A stretch of 64,000 nt of DNA from Paralithodes platypus. Lineage: Eukaryota > Arthropoda > Malacostraca > Decapoda > Lithodidae. The position numbers were made by a program, and so were the translations under genes. Each line of letters starts with the position of its first letter. Within the stretch, counting starts at the first letter, position 1. Of the stretch, positions 1 to 10,268 are shown one piece after another. The notes under the pieces were generated by a model, which saw only the letters and a program-made list of their open reading frames with translations, ran no database searches and had not been told where the DNA came from. The stretch spans positions 40,140,858 through 40,204,857 of the forward strand of contig CM064495.1 in assembly GCA_032716605.1 (NCBI GenBank). Direction: 5' to 3'.

Positions 1-2
1 GA

Positions 3-104
3 GACTGTGTAAGAAAGGCTTTGGATGATAGAGGAATGACTATAGATCAGGCAGGGGAAGTGGTGGTGGACAGGAGTGAATGGAGAATGCTTGTGAATAG
101 TTGA
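3..104 (+). pseudogene. 3' end of a LINE (family D) ORF2, partial
   Basis: The window opens inside an open frame that ends with TGA at 102-104. The last residues (RKALDDRGMTIDQAGEVV, then DRSEWRMLVNS) match the typical C-terminus of endonuclease/reverse-transcriptase LINE polyproteins in invertebrates, where a DR.EWR..V motif closes the protein. Everything upstream lies outside the window. The following 3' UTR ends in an (ATAG)n tract, as do other family D copies here (17.5-17.9 kb and 44.1-44.5 kb on plus, 34.8 kb on minus). The family assignment is from motif memory. Confidence 0.55.
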
Positions 105-490
105 GTGAACACGTGGTCATTTGGAGTATGGGGTCGGGCGCAAGTTGGACTAGATAATAGTCCATCAGGCGCCTGGCCCGGGGAGACGATTAATATGAAG
201 GGTGTGCCTGGAAGTGTGGTGGGAGGGCTTGTGGCTTTGGCTCCGCTGCATGTCTGCCTGCCGAGATCGGAACCTCTCCGGGTGGTCAGGGGCCGGGGGA
301 GTGCTGGAGCGACCTTGGTAACCCTGCTCTCTGGGTCTTCTCCTGGATGTGTGAGAGTTTGTGTTTTTTATCTGTGTTTATTTTTTGTTTTATGTTGTTT
401 TTGTGTTTTCCCTGTTCTTGCTCTGTCTTGAGTCGGCTACCCCCAAAATGGGGATTGGGCCTGAGCATATAGATAGATAGATAGATAGAT
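105..490 (+). mobile_element. 3' UTR and (ATAG)n tail of LINE family D
   Basis: Non-coding sequence follows the LINE stop codon and ends in a short CCCC/GGGG palindromic stretch and about six ATAG units (468-492). An open frame of 108 codons crosses it but has no recognisable domain. The tetranucleotide tail is the expected end of a target-primed insertion. Confidence 0.5.
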
Positions 491-551
491 AGAGATCGAG
501 TAACTTTTGACTTATTTCCCATTCGTACAAGTTTCCTACAGCATTCTATCC

Positions 552-941
552 TTACTCTTCATATCCCCGATGGTGACTGTTACCATTTGCAATATCTATA
601 ACCAACCTGCTTACAATTATGACCTTTCCTTGCTGTCTCAGTTTTTCTCTACACTATCCTCTCCCATCTAACTGTTGGGTGACTTTAATGCCCATAGCCC
701 TATATGGGACCCTACTTCCTCCAATCCTGATACAGCCGGTTCGCAGATTGAACATTTGCTTCTGTACCGTGACCTTTGCTGCCTTAATGAGGCCGACTCA
801 CACACTTACTTTTCTGCTTCCCATCATACTTATTCCTCTGTTGATGTCACCCTGTGCTCCACAGCAATTGTTGATAAGTTCGAGTGGCGGGTCTGTGTTG
901 ATACGTTCTCAAGCGATCACTTTCCTGTCATCCTGTCTTAA
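552..941 (+). pseudogene. AP-endonuclease domain of LINE A, C-terminal part
   Basis: The translated frame shows CNIYNQPA, then after one stop GDFNAHSPIWD and finally SDHFPVILS. These are the standard endonuclease/exonuclease/phosphatase motifs of LINE endonucleases: GDFN with the catalytic Asp/Asn, and the terminal SDH with the catalytic His. The domain would nick target DNA to prime reverse transcription. The N-terminal third, including the catalytic Glu region, is missing. A stop separates the two parts and TAA at 939-941 interrupts the polyprotein. Confidence 0.75.
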
Positions 942-1604
942 TTGCAATTCCGTCCATGTCCTTCGCTCCCTCGCTATAACTTCCACAAAGCTGACTGGGA
1001 CGCATATGTCCTCCACACCAGACAAATCCCACCTTTTAATCCCTTACGGGATCCTGATGAAACGCATTCATTTCTCGTTATTTTTTTTACTAATGCAGCT
1101 ACTAAGTCTATACCCCAGACGACTTCTTCCCCCCTACGTCGTCGAGTCCCCTGGTGGGACAGCACCTTATCCACTCTTGCTAAAAGTAAACATGCATTAG
1201 GCCGCCGCCTCGATAGTCTCAATAAACGTTACAATTCTTTATGTTCACGCTTACCTTTACGTGATGACCTTCTATGCCATTCCATCTCGTTATTGATGGA
1301 TATATGTGCCATCAAACCTCACTACAATCGACTATCAGCTAAATTCCGTCGAGAAGTCATCCGTAGTAGATCCGAATCCTGGAAAACTTATGTCTCCACC
1401 ATTTCCCTGTCTACCCCGATATCATGCGTTTGGCATAAATTCAGGAATATTAACAGCCTTCACATTGCCCCTCCGCGCCATGCTTTGGTACACGGTGGCC
1501 GTACTGTTCACGATCCCCTTGAGATATCGAACCTCTTGGGTCAACATCTTGCCCATGTCAGCAGTAATGAGAGGTTAGACGATAATTTCCGCCGCCATAA
1601 ATTG
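942..1604 (+). pseudogene. LINE A linker between endonuclease and RT
   Basis: An open frame continues directly from the endonuclease frame. It contains VPWWDSTLSTLAKSKHALGR, matching the PWW(N/D) motif found between the endonuclease and reverse transcriptase of many LINEs, and a basic, Arg-rich segment (FRREVIRSRSESWKTY) that also occurs there. The frame is left near 1605, where the RT frame starts two bases out of phase. Confidence 0.65.
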
Positions 1605-1606
1605 AA

Positions 1607-2899
1607 ATGGAGTCGATCCCCCTCGACTTCTCTTCACCAGACACCTTTGATTATAATGCATGCTTTACTATGGATGAATTTGAACATGCACTCTCCAATT
1701 GTCCTAACTCCGCTCCTGGCCAAGATAACATAAGTTTTGCCTTACTCACTAACTTAGCCCCCCTTGCTAAATCCTACCTCTTGCAATTTTATAATCAGGT
1801 GTGGATCCGTCATCAATTTCCTACCTCATGGAAACATGCTATTGTCGTCCCAATTGCAAAACCTGGAAAAGACCCGAGCTTGCCCTCGAGTTATAGACCA
1901 ATATCCCTCACCAGTTGTCTTTGTAAATTAATGGAGAAATTGGTCAATACTAGACTTACTTGGTTCCTCTGTCAAAACACTATTCTCACTCCGACCCAAT
2001 TTGGCTCTCAGAAAGATCGATCTACTCTGGACTCGCTTACGTTATTAGAATCTCATATCAAGCGTGGCATTGAAAGTAAGTCCATCACCGTCGCCGTTTT
2101 CTTTGACATCCAGAAGGCATATGATACCACGTGGTGGCATCCCATCCTGCAACTACTTCATGATAGTGTTGCCCGTGGCCATCTACCTTTATTTATTTCC
2201 AACTTTCTTTCTGATCGAACATTCCAGACTCGAGTGGAGGGAATTCTTTCTAATGTCTTTCCACTCGTCAATGGTGTTCCCCAGGGCAGCGTTTTCAGCA
2301 GCAAACTTTTTGCCGCGGCCATAAATAAAGTCATTCAACAATTGCTGCCGGAAGTCCATGGCAGCCTGTACGTTGATGATTTTACCACCTATTGCACTGC
2401 CCGTACCCTCAGACATGCTCAACGTATACTCAACATCTCCATCCAACGGGTGATCGCCTGGGCATCTTCAGTTGGCTTTCAGTTTTCGGCTGAGAAAACT
2501 AAGGCAATAGTCTTCTATCGAAACAAACGCTGGCTCCGTAGCCAGTCAATATCGCTTCGAATGGGACCCTCTCAGATTTCTTTCTATCCCAGTGTTAAAT
2601 TCTTAGGCGTAATCTTTGACCAACATCTCAACTGGAGAGACGATGTTCAGTATACTAAAGGTAAAGGCCTTCGTGCTCTCAACCTCCTCAGAAAACTATC
2701 CCATACCACTTGGGGTGCCAAACGTACCACTATGTTGATGCTCTATAAGGCGGTGGTTCTTTCCATCTTCGACTACGGCTGCCCCATTTATGGGTCTGCC
2801 TCTGCTTCTGTTTTGAAGATGTTGGACCCTGTTCATACGCAGGGTATGCGTCTGTACTGGAGCTTTCCGTTCCTCCCCAAATACCTCCGTCTTAGCTGA
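1607..2899 (+). pseudogene. reverse transcriptase domain of LINE A
   Basis: A 430-codon frame carries the RT fingers/palm motifs in order: APGQDNISF, LPSSYRPISLTS, VAVFFDIQKAYDTTW (catalytic Asp), VNGVPQGSVFS, and YVDDF with the Asp pair. A thumb-like region with VKFLGVIFDQHLNWRDDV follows. The RT would copy the element RNA at the nicked target. The copy is broken on both sides: it is frameshifted relative to the endonuclease and reaches a TAG (2897-2899) before the RNase H domain. The ATG at 1607 is therefore not a real start. Confidence 0.85.
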
Positions 2900-4056
2900 G
2901 AGTGGCGAGCCCCCGCTCTCCCTCCATCGCGATTTAGTTACTATGCCCCGTGCATTAAAAATTAAACATAGTGACTCTCCCACTAATTCCCTTTTCAGTG
3001 ATATCTTCATTCCCGATCCGTGTCCATCTTCCCCTTCCTTTCCGATTCGTGCTACAATTCTCCTCAACTCTCTTGACTTTCACATTGCTGTTTCGCCGCC
3101 TGTTGTCTCCCCTTCCCCCCCATGGGTTATCTCTCTCCCCAATGTTTGCACTCACCTCTCCTTCCTCTCTAAGAGATATCCTTTTGTCCCTAGCCATCAC
3201 TGCCAACACGCACTCGAACACATACGTCGTAAAGGCCCCTATTTTGCCATCTTCACTGACGGGTCTAAGACTGACTCTGGGGTGGGCCTCGCTGCTGTGT
3301 CCTCTACTAAGCTCCTTCAGTTTTCTCTCCCGCCCCAAGCCTCTATCTTTACTGCTGAACTTTTAGCTATCCAATCCGCTATTGACATTATACGTGACAC
3401 CCCTCAACAGCCCTTTATAATTTACAGTGACTCGTAGTGCCCTCGAAGCGCTCCGTGCTTATTCATCCTCCCACGTAATAGTTTTAGCCATAAAACACGC
3501 TCTCCACGAGATGAGCCTACGTGGATTCCAGGTCCAGTTATGTTGGATTCCTGCTCACATCGGTGTCCGTGGCAATGAAGACGCCGATGCTGCGGCTAAG
3601 GATGCTATTTTAATGATCCCTCGCCAGCCCAACCTTCCGTTAGGTGATTGGCTGTCCTTACTCAAGCCTTCTATTCTTTGCACGTGGCAATCTCATTGGG
3701 ATGCTCTACCCTGCAATAATAAACTCTGTGCAATCAAACCTTCTGTCCGTCCTTGGCCCTCGTCTTCCAGGTCTCACAGGTGTGAGGAAGTTTTACTAAC
3801 TAGACTTAGGATAGGCCATTCCCGGCTGACTCACGGTTATTTGATGTCCACTCCCCGCACTCCGCCTCCTACCTGCTCCTCCTGTCATTCCCCTCTAACT
3901 GTTCGCCACGTCTTTGACTGCCCAGATACTGCCCGTCTGCATACGGTTTGTTTTGGTACTAAATCATTCACTGACCTTTTATCCGATTCTCCGTCATTTT
4001 CCTTCCCCCCCATCGTCCGTTTTTTGCGTCGCCTTAAGCTCCTTTCAGTAATCTGA
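2900..4056 (+). pseudogene. RNase H domain and zinc-finger tail of LINE A
   Basis: After the RT stop, the protein continues in another frame with FAIFTDGSKTDSGVG (first catalytic Asp), FTAELLAIQSA (Glu) and IIYSDS (second Asp). A frame change at about 3430 follows. The rest is read from 3427 on: WIPAHIGVRGNEDADAAAK, with the last RNase H motif. The C-terminus has C..C...H....C (CSSCHSPLTVRHVFDCP), the zinc-knuckle usual at the end of RNase H LINEs. All RNase H active-site motifs survive, but they are split across two frames. Confidence 0.8.
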
Positions 4057-4140
4057 TCTAATCCTTCGGGCCAGACTTATGAGAGTTCCGTATGGAGGTC
4101 AGTGGTCTGGTTAATCTGCTCTACATAACAAACTAACTAG

Positions 4141-4372
4141 TTCCCTAGTATCCATCCCATTTCAAAACAACATAACATAGTATAGCACTCACATATCCCA
4201 ATTTCAAAGGAGACATCCACATCATAAAATAATATAGCATAGTAATCCGATACCCCAGCTCCCTAAAAGCCATCCCACTTCATAACATAGCATCCCACAT
4301 AATAATAAACGGCATGAAGACATCAACTGTTAACTAGATATCCAAAATCATACACAGATCACCACATACAAT
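4141..4372. other. AT-rich spacer, no gene seen
   Basis: Short degenerate repeats (cataacatag, cccacttcat) and no coding signature. It may be the tail of LINE A. The minus-strand pseudoprotease gene would end here, since its likely polyadenylation signal lies at 4373-4378. Confidence 0.4.
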
Positions 4373-4378
4373 TTTATT
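4373..4378 (-). terminator. polyadenylation signal of the pseudoprotease gene
   Basis: TTTATT on the plus strand reads AATAAA on the minus strand, about 225 bases downstream of the stop codon at 4606-4604. It is the most convincing signal before the LINE A boundary, so the 3' UTR is likely about 4603 to 4350. Confidence 0.45.
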
Positions 4379-4603
4379 CACCATGTTACAACAAAAACCT
4401 TTATGTAGCCTTTTCCTACACACTTCCTTGTAAAAATCGCTATTGAGGAATTCGATATGATGGTCCACACTGTTTTAGACTTCAGGTAAAATAACTGGTA
4501 TAATATTGCTTCATCTCGCATCATAAAAAGGGCCTCAGTATAGCATCACACTGCCTGAGATTGTAAAAGCGATTACCACTTAGAATTTCCCTGTCTCAAA
4601 CCC

Positions 4604-4774
4604 CTAGAATCCTTCATAAATAACGCTATTAATGAAGTTGAAATGATCTGCCACGCTGGTGTAGACCCCGGGAAGGATGGTGTCACGGTGACATGGCCCT
4701 GTGAAACTGATCACGCCCACCAGGTACCGTTTTCCTTCGTTGTCCTCCCGAAACAGTGGTCCACCTTCGTCACC
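4604..4774 (-). CDS. pseudoprotease gene, last coding exon
   Basis: The exon encodes residues 351-406 and the TAG stop (4606-4604). It starts after an acceptor (TTTTGCACAG) in phase 0. It opens with GDEGGPLF in place of the GDSGGP consensus, so the nucleophile Ser195 is Glu353. The domain then continues normally: YLVGVISF, Cys378, PGVYTSV and the C-terminal helix (HFNFINSVI). The intron position just before GD is common in serine protease genes. The intact fold with a charged residue at the active site argues for a functional pseudoprotease, not a decaying enzyme. Confidence 0.9.
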   Translation of the reverse strand, partial: GDEGGPLFREDNEGKRYLVGVISFTGPCHRDTILPGVYTSVADHFNFINSVIYEGF

Positions 4775-4893
4775 CTGTGCAAAATTAATAGGTAAACAAA
4801 TGCAATAGATCAAATGCATAGTTACATATAAATAATGATACTATATATCAATACCCAAGTACAAACAACCTTTCCCCTACAACATGGCCTTAC

Positions 4894-5066
4894 CTTGCAT
4901 GCGCCCCTGCCTGGGAAACCGGCACAGAGGACGTCTCGCTGCTGCAGGAGGGTGGGGTAGGCAGTCTTCAGGCGCTGGATCTGCCCTGCCTCCTGATACT
5001 GTTTCTCACACTGCTCTGTTTCTACCACCTCCAGGTCCGCCTCCTGCAGGTGCCCGGAACTATGAG
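4894..5066 (-). CDS. pseudoprotease gene, exon with S1-region cysteines
   Basis: Residues 293-350. The acceptor is CCATCAG and the donor AAG|GTAAGG. It contains the conserved loop L.EADLEVVETEQCEKQY (Cys312) and VLCAGFPGRGAC (Cys340 and Cys349), the cysteines expected around chymotrypsin positions 168, 182 and 191. Counting back from the Ser195 equivalent, position 189 is Gly. The S1 pocket therefore lacks the trypsin Asp. The previous exon ends in phase 1 and this one supplies two bases, giving a Thr at the junction. Confidence 0.9.
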
Positions 5067-5528
5067 CTGATGGAAACAGGAGAGCTACAGTTATTTCATG
5101 AATAGATTTAGCAACAAATATCAATAGTTATAATTAGCTATTGATAATGTTGGTAAGACCAAAACAAGCGACAGCAGGGAGAGTAACATGATATTTTAGT
5201 ATATATTAGTAAAGAATAGTTGGACGCTGTGACTCTTCTGAGCAGATATATGGCCAGTACCTATACATAATACTTCCGACTTCTTTCCATGTTGGTGCTA
5301 ATTTTACTGATTAAACTTTGTCTTTGGGGATGAACAGCTGAGTCAAATGGCACTGGTGGCCCATGTCTGCGTTTGAATTTGATTGAGTGGATTCACCAAT
5401 ATGCATGGTAAATATAACACAACTGAGTGTACAAATTATAAATACGTCCATTTGATGCTCCAAAGATATCACTGAAAACCCTAAATCCATGAGGCCATCT
5501 TCATTACAAAGATTAAATGAAAACTCAC

Positions 5529-5677
5529 TCTCATTGACGAGGCCGAAGCCCGCCCCCGTGACGGTGGTTCCTGGAGGAGGGCGCTTGTCACTGAGGCAGT
5601 ATGGGAACACATACTCATTGAAGACAATGGGTATCTCTGTCTGGAGCAGGGCCACATCGTTGTACTTGGTGCTGGGG
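5529..5677 (-). CDS. pseudoprotease gene, exon with catalytic-Asp motif
   Basis: Residues 243-292. The acceptor is CCCACTCCAG and the donor GAGA|GTGAGT. It carries YNDVALL, equivalent to the DIALL motif, so the catalytic Asp (Asp250) is retained. VFPYCLSD follows; its Cys270 is the usual partner of the linker Cys (here Cys142). TGAGFG stands in place of the TGWG motif. Joining to the preceding exon gives an Asn codon across the splice. Confidence 0.9.
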
Positions 5678-6289
5678 CTGGAGTGGGAGAGCAAAAATTA
5701 ATATTGTGATAATAAATGTAAAATGAAGCTTACTGTGGTTAGAAGTTGGCCTTCTATTAAAGGAATTAAACATTCCATCTCCAGCAGGGCCACACTATAC
5801 TTCCCAAATTGACTAATTCCTTGAACGTGACGACAGTGCGTTGTTATGTGTGCGATTAGTTTACTTGGGAACCAGATTAACTTGCACATGTAGTACACCC
5901 TACACCCTATGTGGTGGATTGTGTTCTTTTATTTAAAAATTATTATTTTACTTAAGCGTTGTTTCCACATAGCGATTTTGATTAGTTATTTTGTCTTTTT
6001 ACTGTGTTCGTATAAGTTTTGGTTTGTTTATTTTGCAAGTTTTACATTATAATACTTGGTGCTGGGACTGTTAAGGGGTAAAGAAAGAATATATATTTAC
6101 CCATTCACCTATGATTATGAATAATTTAAATTACTATATTAAACAATATGCTAGTATGGACATGCAAACCTATGCTACTTTCAAAATGTGCAATAAGTGT
6201 AAATTTTCAAAGCAAGGAAGTAGCTGTTGTTTTTTATTTGTTTTTGCATCTACTAAAATGAGCAATATGTATGTAAAAATGGCACTTAC

Positions 6290-6397
6290 TTAAAATCTGG
6301 TTGGACGATAATCTGCTTAATGGCGTAGTTTACAGCCTGCGAGTTCTCTTCGTTGTCTTCCAAGATATTGAGGTCGCCCAGTCTCACAGAGCTTACG
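6290..6397 (-). CDS. pseudoprotease gene, exon before the Asp motif
   Basis: Residues 207-242. The acceptor is TCCCTCAG and the donor TTTTAA|GTAAGT. It encodes SVRLGDLNILED followed by VNYAIKQIIVQPDF, the familiar V.LG.......Y.V..I..HP.F stretch of trypsin-fold domains, with Gln in place of His in the HP motif. Phase 2 at both ends fits its neighbours. Confidence 0.88.
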
Positions 6398-6539
6398 CTG
6401 AGGGAGAACAAAACGGTTAAGTTGGAAAACTTACTGCGATAATGTAACAGAATGAATATAGCCCAATTTGAAGATGAGAATTTTATTGTCAACATTTTAT
6501 ATACCGGTATATTATATTATATATTAACATATTTGACAT

Positions 6540-6829
6540 ACGTAAACTAATTGAAAAGTCAATTTATTGCATCCTCCTCACAGTGTTCGTATTCATAGGC
6601 AGTTGAAGCCAGTCATCACAGATGCCTTTACTGATTGTTATACAGCAGAAGTTCACAGAAGTAAGAAAAGGAATGTAAGTGTAACAACATAACATTTTGT
6701 AGCATAATTACAGACAACAAAAATCTACTGGGCCACATCAAAGCTTATAAGAAATACCTTATCTGACCTGTATCAAATATATTGTTTGAAAGTGTGTGTA
6801 CGATATGTTCACATGCATATTGTATATGA
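6540..6829. other. intronic AT-rich DNA, nothing recognised
   Basis: Intron of the minus-strand gene; no repeat family or coding motif could be identified. Confidence 0.4.
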
Positions 6830-6984
6830 TGGCCTCGGAAGGCGCTGAGGCTGAGATAGACAATTCATATTCCCTCACATTTAATAGCAGTAGAGATTGC
6901 TCTTCAGGCCCCACAATTTGGGAACGAAAATCAGCTGCCCGGATTGTCCCACCTGGCGGCCCAACGCATCTGCCCAAGACGCTC

Positions 6985-7905
6985 TCTACCCAGGAATTGA
7001 CCAGTTCACCTGAAAACCCAGCACCTTCCCCAACTCTAAACAGGACAACTACATACCACACCACGGCCTTGCTGCCACTGCCAGGATGCTCCCAACTCTA
7101 CCCAAAACTTTGACTAGTTTGCCCGGTGATCCAACACCTTCCTTAACTTTACCCAGGACAACTACACCCCACGAGCTTGTTAATCCTTTAGGATCATGGA
7201 TCGAATCAGGTGGCGGAGCCACTGACCTGATTGGTCCAACAGCTCCATAAGAAGCCAATCAGAGAACAGCAGAAACTACAGATGAGGTTCCAGGATCCTG
7301 GGCTGGACCTTATAAACCCCAGATTCTGGAGCAGAAAGATCATCTGGGACTTCCCAGCAGCTCAGACCTGGGACTCACCAGTAGCCCAACTTCCCTCTCC
7401 TGAAAGCCCAGCAGCTCTCCCCGCAGGACAGAAGGACTCCAATAAATGAGACCAGTTTGGTGGATGGTACTAGAGATATAAGAGGCATTCTAAAAAGGAA
7501 ATGTAATGACACAAGGGCTGAAATTCCTCATCTTTAGAAAAAGTATCTTACGAAGCCTTCTTGCCTGCCGCAACCACCGCTGGACTCAGTTCTGGTGTTC
7601 AAGTATCCCGAGGTGAAGGAGTCGAGATGATTAATCCACTTCTGGTGTTCGAGTGTTCGGAGGTGGAGGAGTTGAGACGATGAATCCCCAGTCTGTTCCT
7701 GAAGAAGGAGCTGTCCTGTACCGACGACGGTGTCAAGGATCCCCAGTCTATACCCGAAGGAGCTGCCTTGTAATGCTTTCTCCCTTTTATATTCTGTATC
7801 TTTTATATGTGTCTGTTACTGTGTAAATAAACAATAATTCATGTATAATGTTTGTGTTCTTGCTCTCCTCTTCATGCACCCCTGATTAAGCACCCTAAAA
7901 ATTTT
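6985..7905 (+). mobile_element. possible LTR-like or retroelement 3' segment
   Basis: GC-balanced block unlike the AT-rich intron around it. It has a TATA-like CTTATAAACC near 7310, an AATAAA near 7442 and a second AATAAA near 7828, followed by a T/GT-rich stretch and TTTTGGCACTTC. A 45-50-bp segment (around 7590) is imperfectly repeated about 50 bases later. These signals suit the U3/R/U5 of an LTR, but no LTR partner, internal region or clear target duplication is present. Could also be an unclassified repeat. Confidence 0.25.
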
Positions 7906-8256
7906 GGCACTTCAAAATGTTTAAGGGTGTGTGTGTGTGTATTTTTGAAGATGCAGGTTTTTGTGTTAGAGAAATTGTGGGTCTAAGTATGTGTATCTGT
8001 ATTGTTATGCAGATGCAGGTTCGGTGTTAAGGTTGAGGATGTATGTCGGTATATTTTTTAGAATAAATATTAGGTGTTGGGGAGGTGTATCTTTAAGAAT
8101 AGTGTGTTGGTGTATGTGTAGCAGAGAGAGATGTACCCGTTGTGTTTGTAAGCAAGGCGTACTGGTTTTTAGGACCGAATACACAGATGGCGTTGGTGAC
8201 TGGTGGTGAGGAGACAGAGTGACTGAGAGAGAGAGAAAGAGAAAAAACAAACTTAC

Positions 8257-8369
8257 GGGTTGTTAGGATCGAGAACGCAGGTGGCAGTGGTAAGGAGGAA
8301 GTTCTCACTGATGACGGTGGCCCCACAGAACACCTTGGGCGGCCCAGCAATGCTAGAGGTCGCTTCGTT
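8257..8369 (-). CDS. pseudoprotease gene, exon with substituted catalytic His
   Basis: Residues 170-206. The acceptor is TTTGTATGACAG and the donor AACAACCC|GTAAGT. It encodes VFCGATVISENFLLTTATCV, the CGG.LI....VLTAAHC region with Thr199 in place of the catalytic His and the disulphide Cys pair (Cys184, Cys200) intact. An in-frame stop just upstream of the acceptor fixes the exon start. The protein lacks an IVGG/PW segment before this exon, so an additional phase 0-0 exon may exist upstream. Confidence 0.9.
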
Positions 8370-8467
8370 CTGTCATACAAAAGGAAAGAAAACAAAAACT
8401 TGTCAAGTGCCTTGAAATAAATAATAACTATATACTGTAGTGCTAAATCTAAGCATTATTATAACTC

Positions 8468-8640
8468 TTAACCCGTCCAGTACCAGTGACGGGTTTTTCA
8501 TTTTGTTCTGGCTACTAATACACGATTTTGTTAATGGAACGTACTTACAAAATAAAAAGTTGTTAAAAATATTAAGCATCTGTTCAAATGCGCTTTTCAT
8601 TCCTCACTTGTTCCAAGCTTCCGCTTCATTGCGAACCAAA
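8468..8640 (+). repeat. partial TTAA-type MITE (family FB-A)
   Basis: Begins with TTAACCCGTCCAGTACCAG and contains GGCTACTAATACACGATTTT, both diagnostic of the FB-A family seen complete at 13.57, 14.49, 27.59 and 54.44 kb. The 3' half is not clear. Confidence 0.45.
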
Positions 8641-8762
8641 TAGGAACCAAACAGTATATTTAATTTATTTTTTGTCGGAAAGCGACACAAGGTAGATACA
8701 GCTTCAAGTTTACCGACAAGTACCGGGAAGAAAGGTGTGTAACAAGGCCCATAAGGTAGTAC

Positions 8763-8976
8763 TATAGTCTATTCGCTGTAAGTAGGCGAAAAATCATGAC
8801 CTCTATCCTCTAATTAAAAAAGGGCTAGAGCAAATTGGCTGTAAATTTCCACATCTATTCCTTGACTGATTCTTCCCAAATAGTAGAAATATTAGCTCGA
8901 TTACTCTAGTCGTTATTTAGATACAGAGGTTTGAGGTCATGATATCTCACCTACATACAGTGAATAGACTATAGCA
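8763..8976. mobile_element. hairpin MITE with CTATAGTCTATTC termini
   Basis: The left end CTATAGTCTATTCGCTGTA is matched in inverse orientation at 8950-8974, with ATGACCTC/GAGGTCAT further inside. Stem about 45 bp, total about 215 bp, non-coding. Its middle (GGAGCAAACTGGCTGTAAAT-like) recurs at 60.11-60.19 kb. Confidence 0.6.
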
Positions 8977-9174
8977 ATGTCATCTAGAGAGTAATTGTGG
9001 AGAAATCGGATTGAAGCAGTAAATTTTCTTAAATTGTGAGCCCTACAAAGGACCCTAGGGTTAGCTTCTCTTATAACTTTTAAAATCATTGCTGCTACCT
9101 GTTTGTTTCTCAGTCTTGTTCATATGTCCATATAAGTAGTGAAACCCACATATGGGAGTCATTAATTGGGTTAG

Positions 9175-9262
9175 TCACTAGCGTATAGTCGCAGAGGGCT
9201 TTCACCAGACATAGTACACCACTAGCGTATAGTCGCAGAGGGCTTTCACCAGACATAGTACA
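9175..9262. repeat. direct duplication of a 44-bp unit
   Basis: The segment CACTAGCGTATAGTCGCAGA...CATAGTACA occurs twice, back to back, within the intron. Confidence 0.75.
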
Positions 9263-9513
9263 CTCGGATGCCATAGTCTCTAGCCCACTCATCAAATTTA
9301 GCGGACCCCCTATGTTTGTGTTTATGCAATTATAGCTATCTGGATTAAGTTTTTGATAGAACTTGCTTGTCAAAAAACTGCATATATATTTTTGTAGTTG
9401 ATATATAGAACATTTCATTCCTAAATACGCTTCCAGAGATATACTTCCATAATTATAAATAGTTGAAGTTCACGAATATTTATGAGTGGGCTAGAGACTA
9501 TGGCATCCGACTG
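9261..9513. repeat. inverted repeat, 31-bp arms
   Basis: CACTCGGATGCCATAGTCTC... (9261-9291) is repeated in inverse orientation at 9483-9513 with about 190 bases between. Likely a small hairpin transposon derivative. Confidence 0.6.
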
Positions 9514-9778
9514 TACATGATTGATAGTGCCTCGTTTCAGTGCTCAGAAACTAATTGAAAACATGTTCGTCGTGCTCATTTTTCGCTATGCAATGAGGGT
9601 CCTGGGCAATTGTGAGGCCAAACGTGAGTAATTAGTATGCCTATGTCTATATGTGTAGAAGAACCTGAAAGGGTAGACTAACACAAGCCAAAGTTAGCTA
9701 AAATATATAAATAATAAAATAATACAAGCAGTCTGGTAACCCAAATTCATCCACGCCAGGGGCCAGACTAAGGTATTC

Positions 9779-10268
9779 TTAACCCTTAATTGGCGGCGCG
9801 CAACTTATGTCGTGTGAAATAAATTTTGACTAAGTGGCGGTTCACAACTTATGTCGTGTGCCATTTTCAGCACGTAATGTTGCTGAGAGAGAGAGCTGAG
9901 CGGTGGGACGAACGTAGTAACCTTATAACCGCTCCACACCACCGCGGTGGACCTACTGATATGAATCCCACCCTTCCCTCCCCCCTCACACTCGCTACAC
10001 AGGGAATTATGTAGGGAAATTACCTAATTACAGGGTTTTTGCACTCGTGTTGCACGATCGTTGCAAGAGAACCAGTGGTCGTACAAGGATGTTTCGGGTG
10101 TCATTGGAAAGCTCTGTTTACGCCCTTTCAGGGATAGATACTTGTTTTACGCTCTGGGTCTTATTTAGGCATGAAAATGATCACGTAAACAACCCTATTT
10201 AGGGTAAAAAAAAAAACTGCTGGGCGCTACGGTCAAATAGACCACCTGGCCCGCTAAATAAGGGTTAA
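9779..10268 (+). mobile_element. TTAA-flanked MITE, family P1-related
   Basis: Starts TTAACCCTTAATTGGCGGCG and ends AATAAGGGTTAA. The CCCTT/AAGGG termini between TTAA tetranucleotides are the hallmark of piggyBac-type non-autonomous elements. No transposase is encoded. The terminal TTAA (10265-10268) is shared with the next element. Confidence 0.6.

Larger units (their letters stand above)
495..4140 (+). mobile_element. LINE family A (endonuclease-RT-RNase H), 5'-truncated and decayed
   Basis: One retrotransposon copy covers this interval in the order AP-endonuclease, linker, reverse transcriptase, RNase H, zinc-knuckle-like C-terminus. An RNase H domain after the RT is typical of the I/Ingi/Nimb and R1/LOA branches of LINEs. 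The 5' end is lost inside the endonuclease domain and directly abuts the (ATAG)n tail of the preceding LINE. In-frame stops (near 651 and 939-941) and frame changes near 1605, 2895 and 3436 show that this copy is inactive. The 3' boundary is approximate. Confidence 0.8.

Noticed and set aside
4884..5105. 73-codon plus-strand frame
   Set aside because: Antisense shadow of a confirmed minus-strand protease exon.
7231..7449. Short plus-strand protein with several Pro/Gln segments
   Set aside because: No start context, domain or splice partner; it lies in an intronic LTR-like block.
9720..9771. Candidate missing protease exon with GPW on the minus strand
   Set aside because: The reading frame does not continue into a protease-like sequence and the acceptor is weak.
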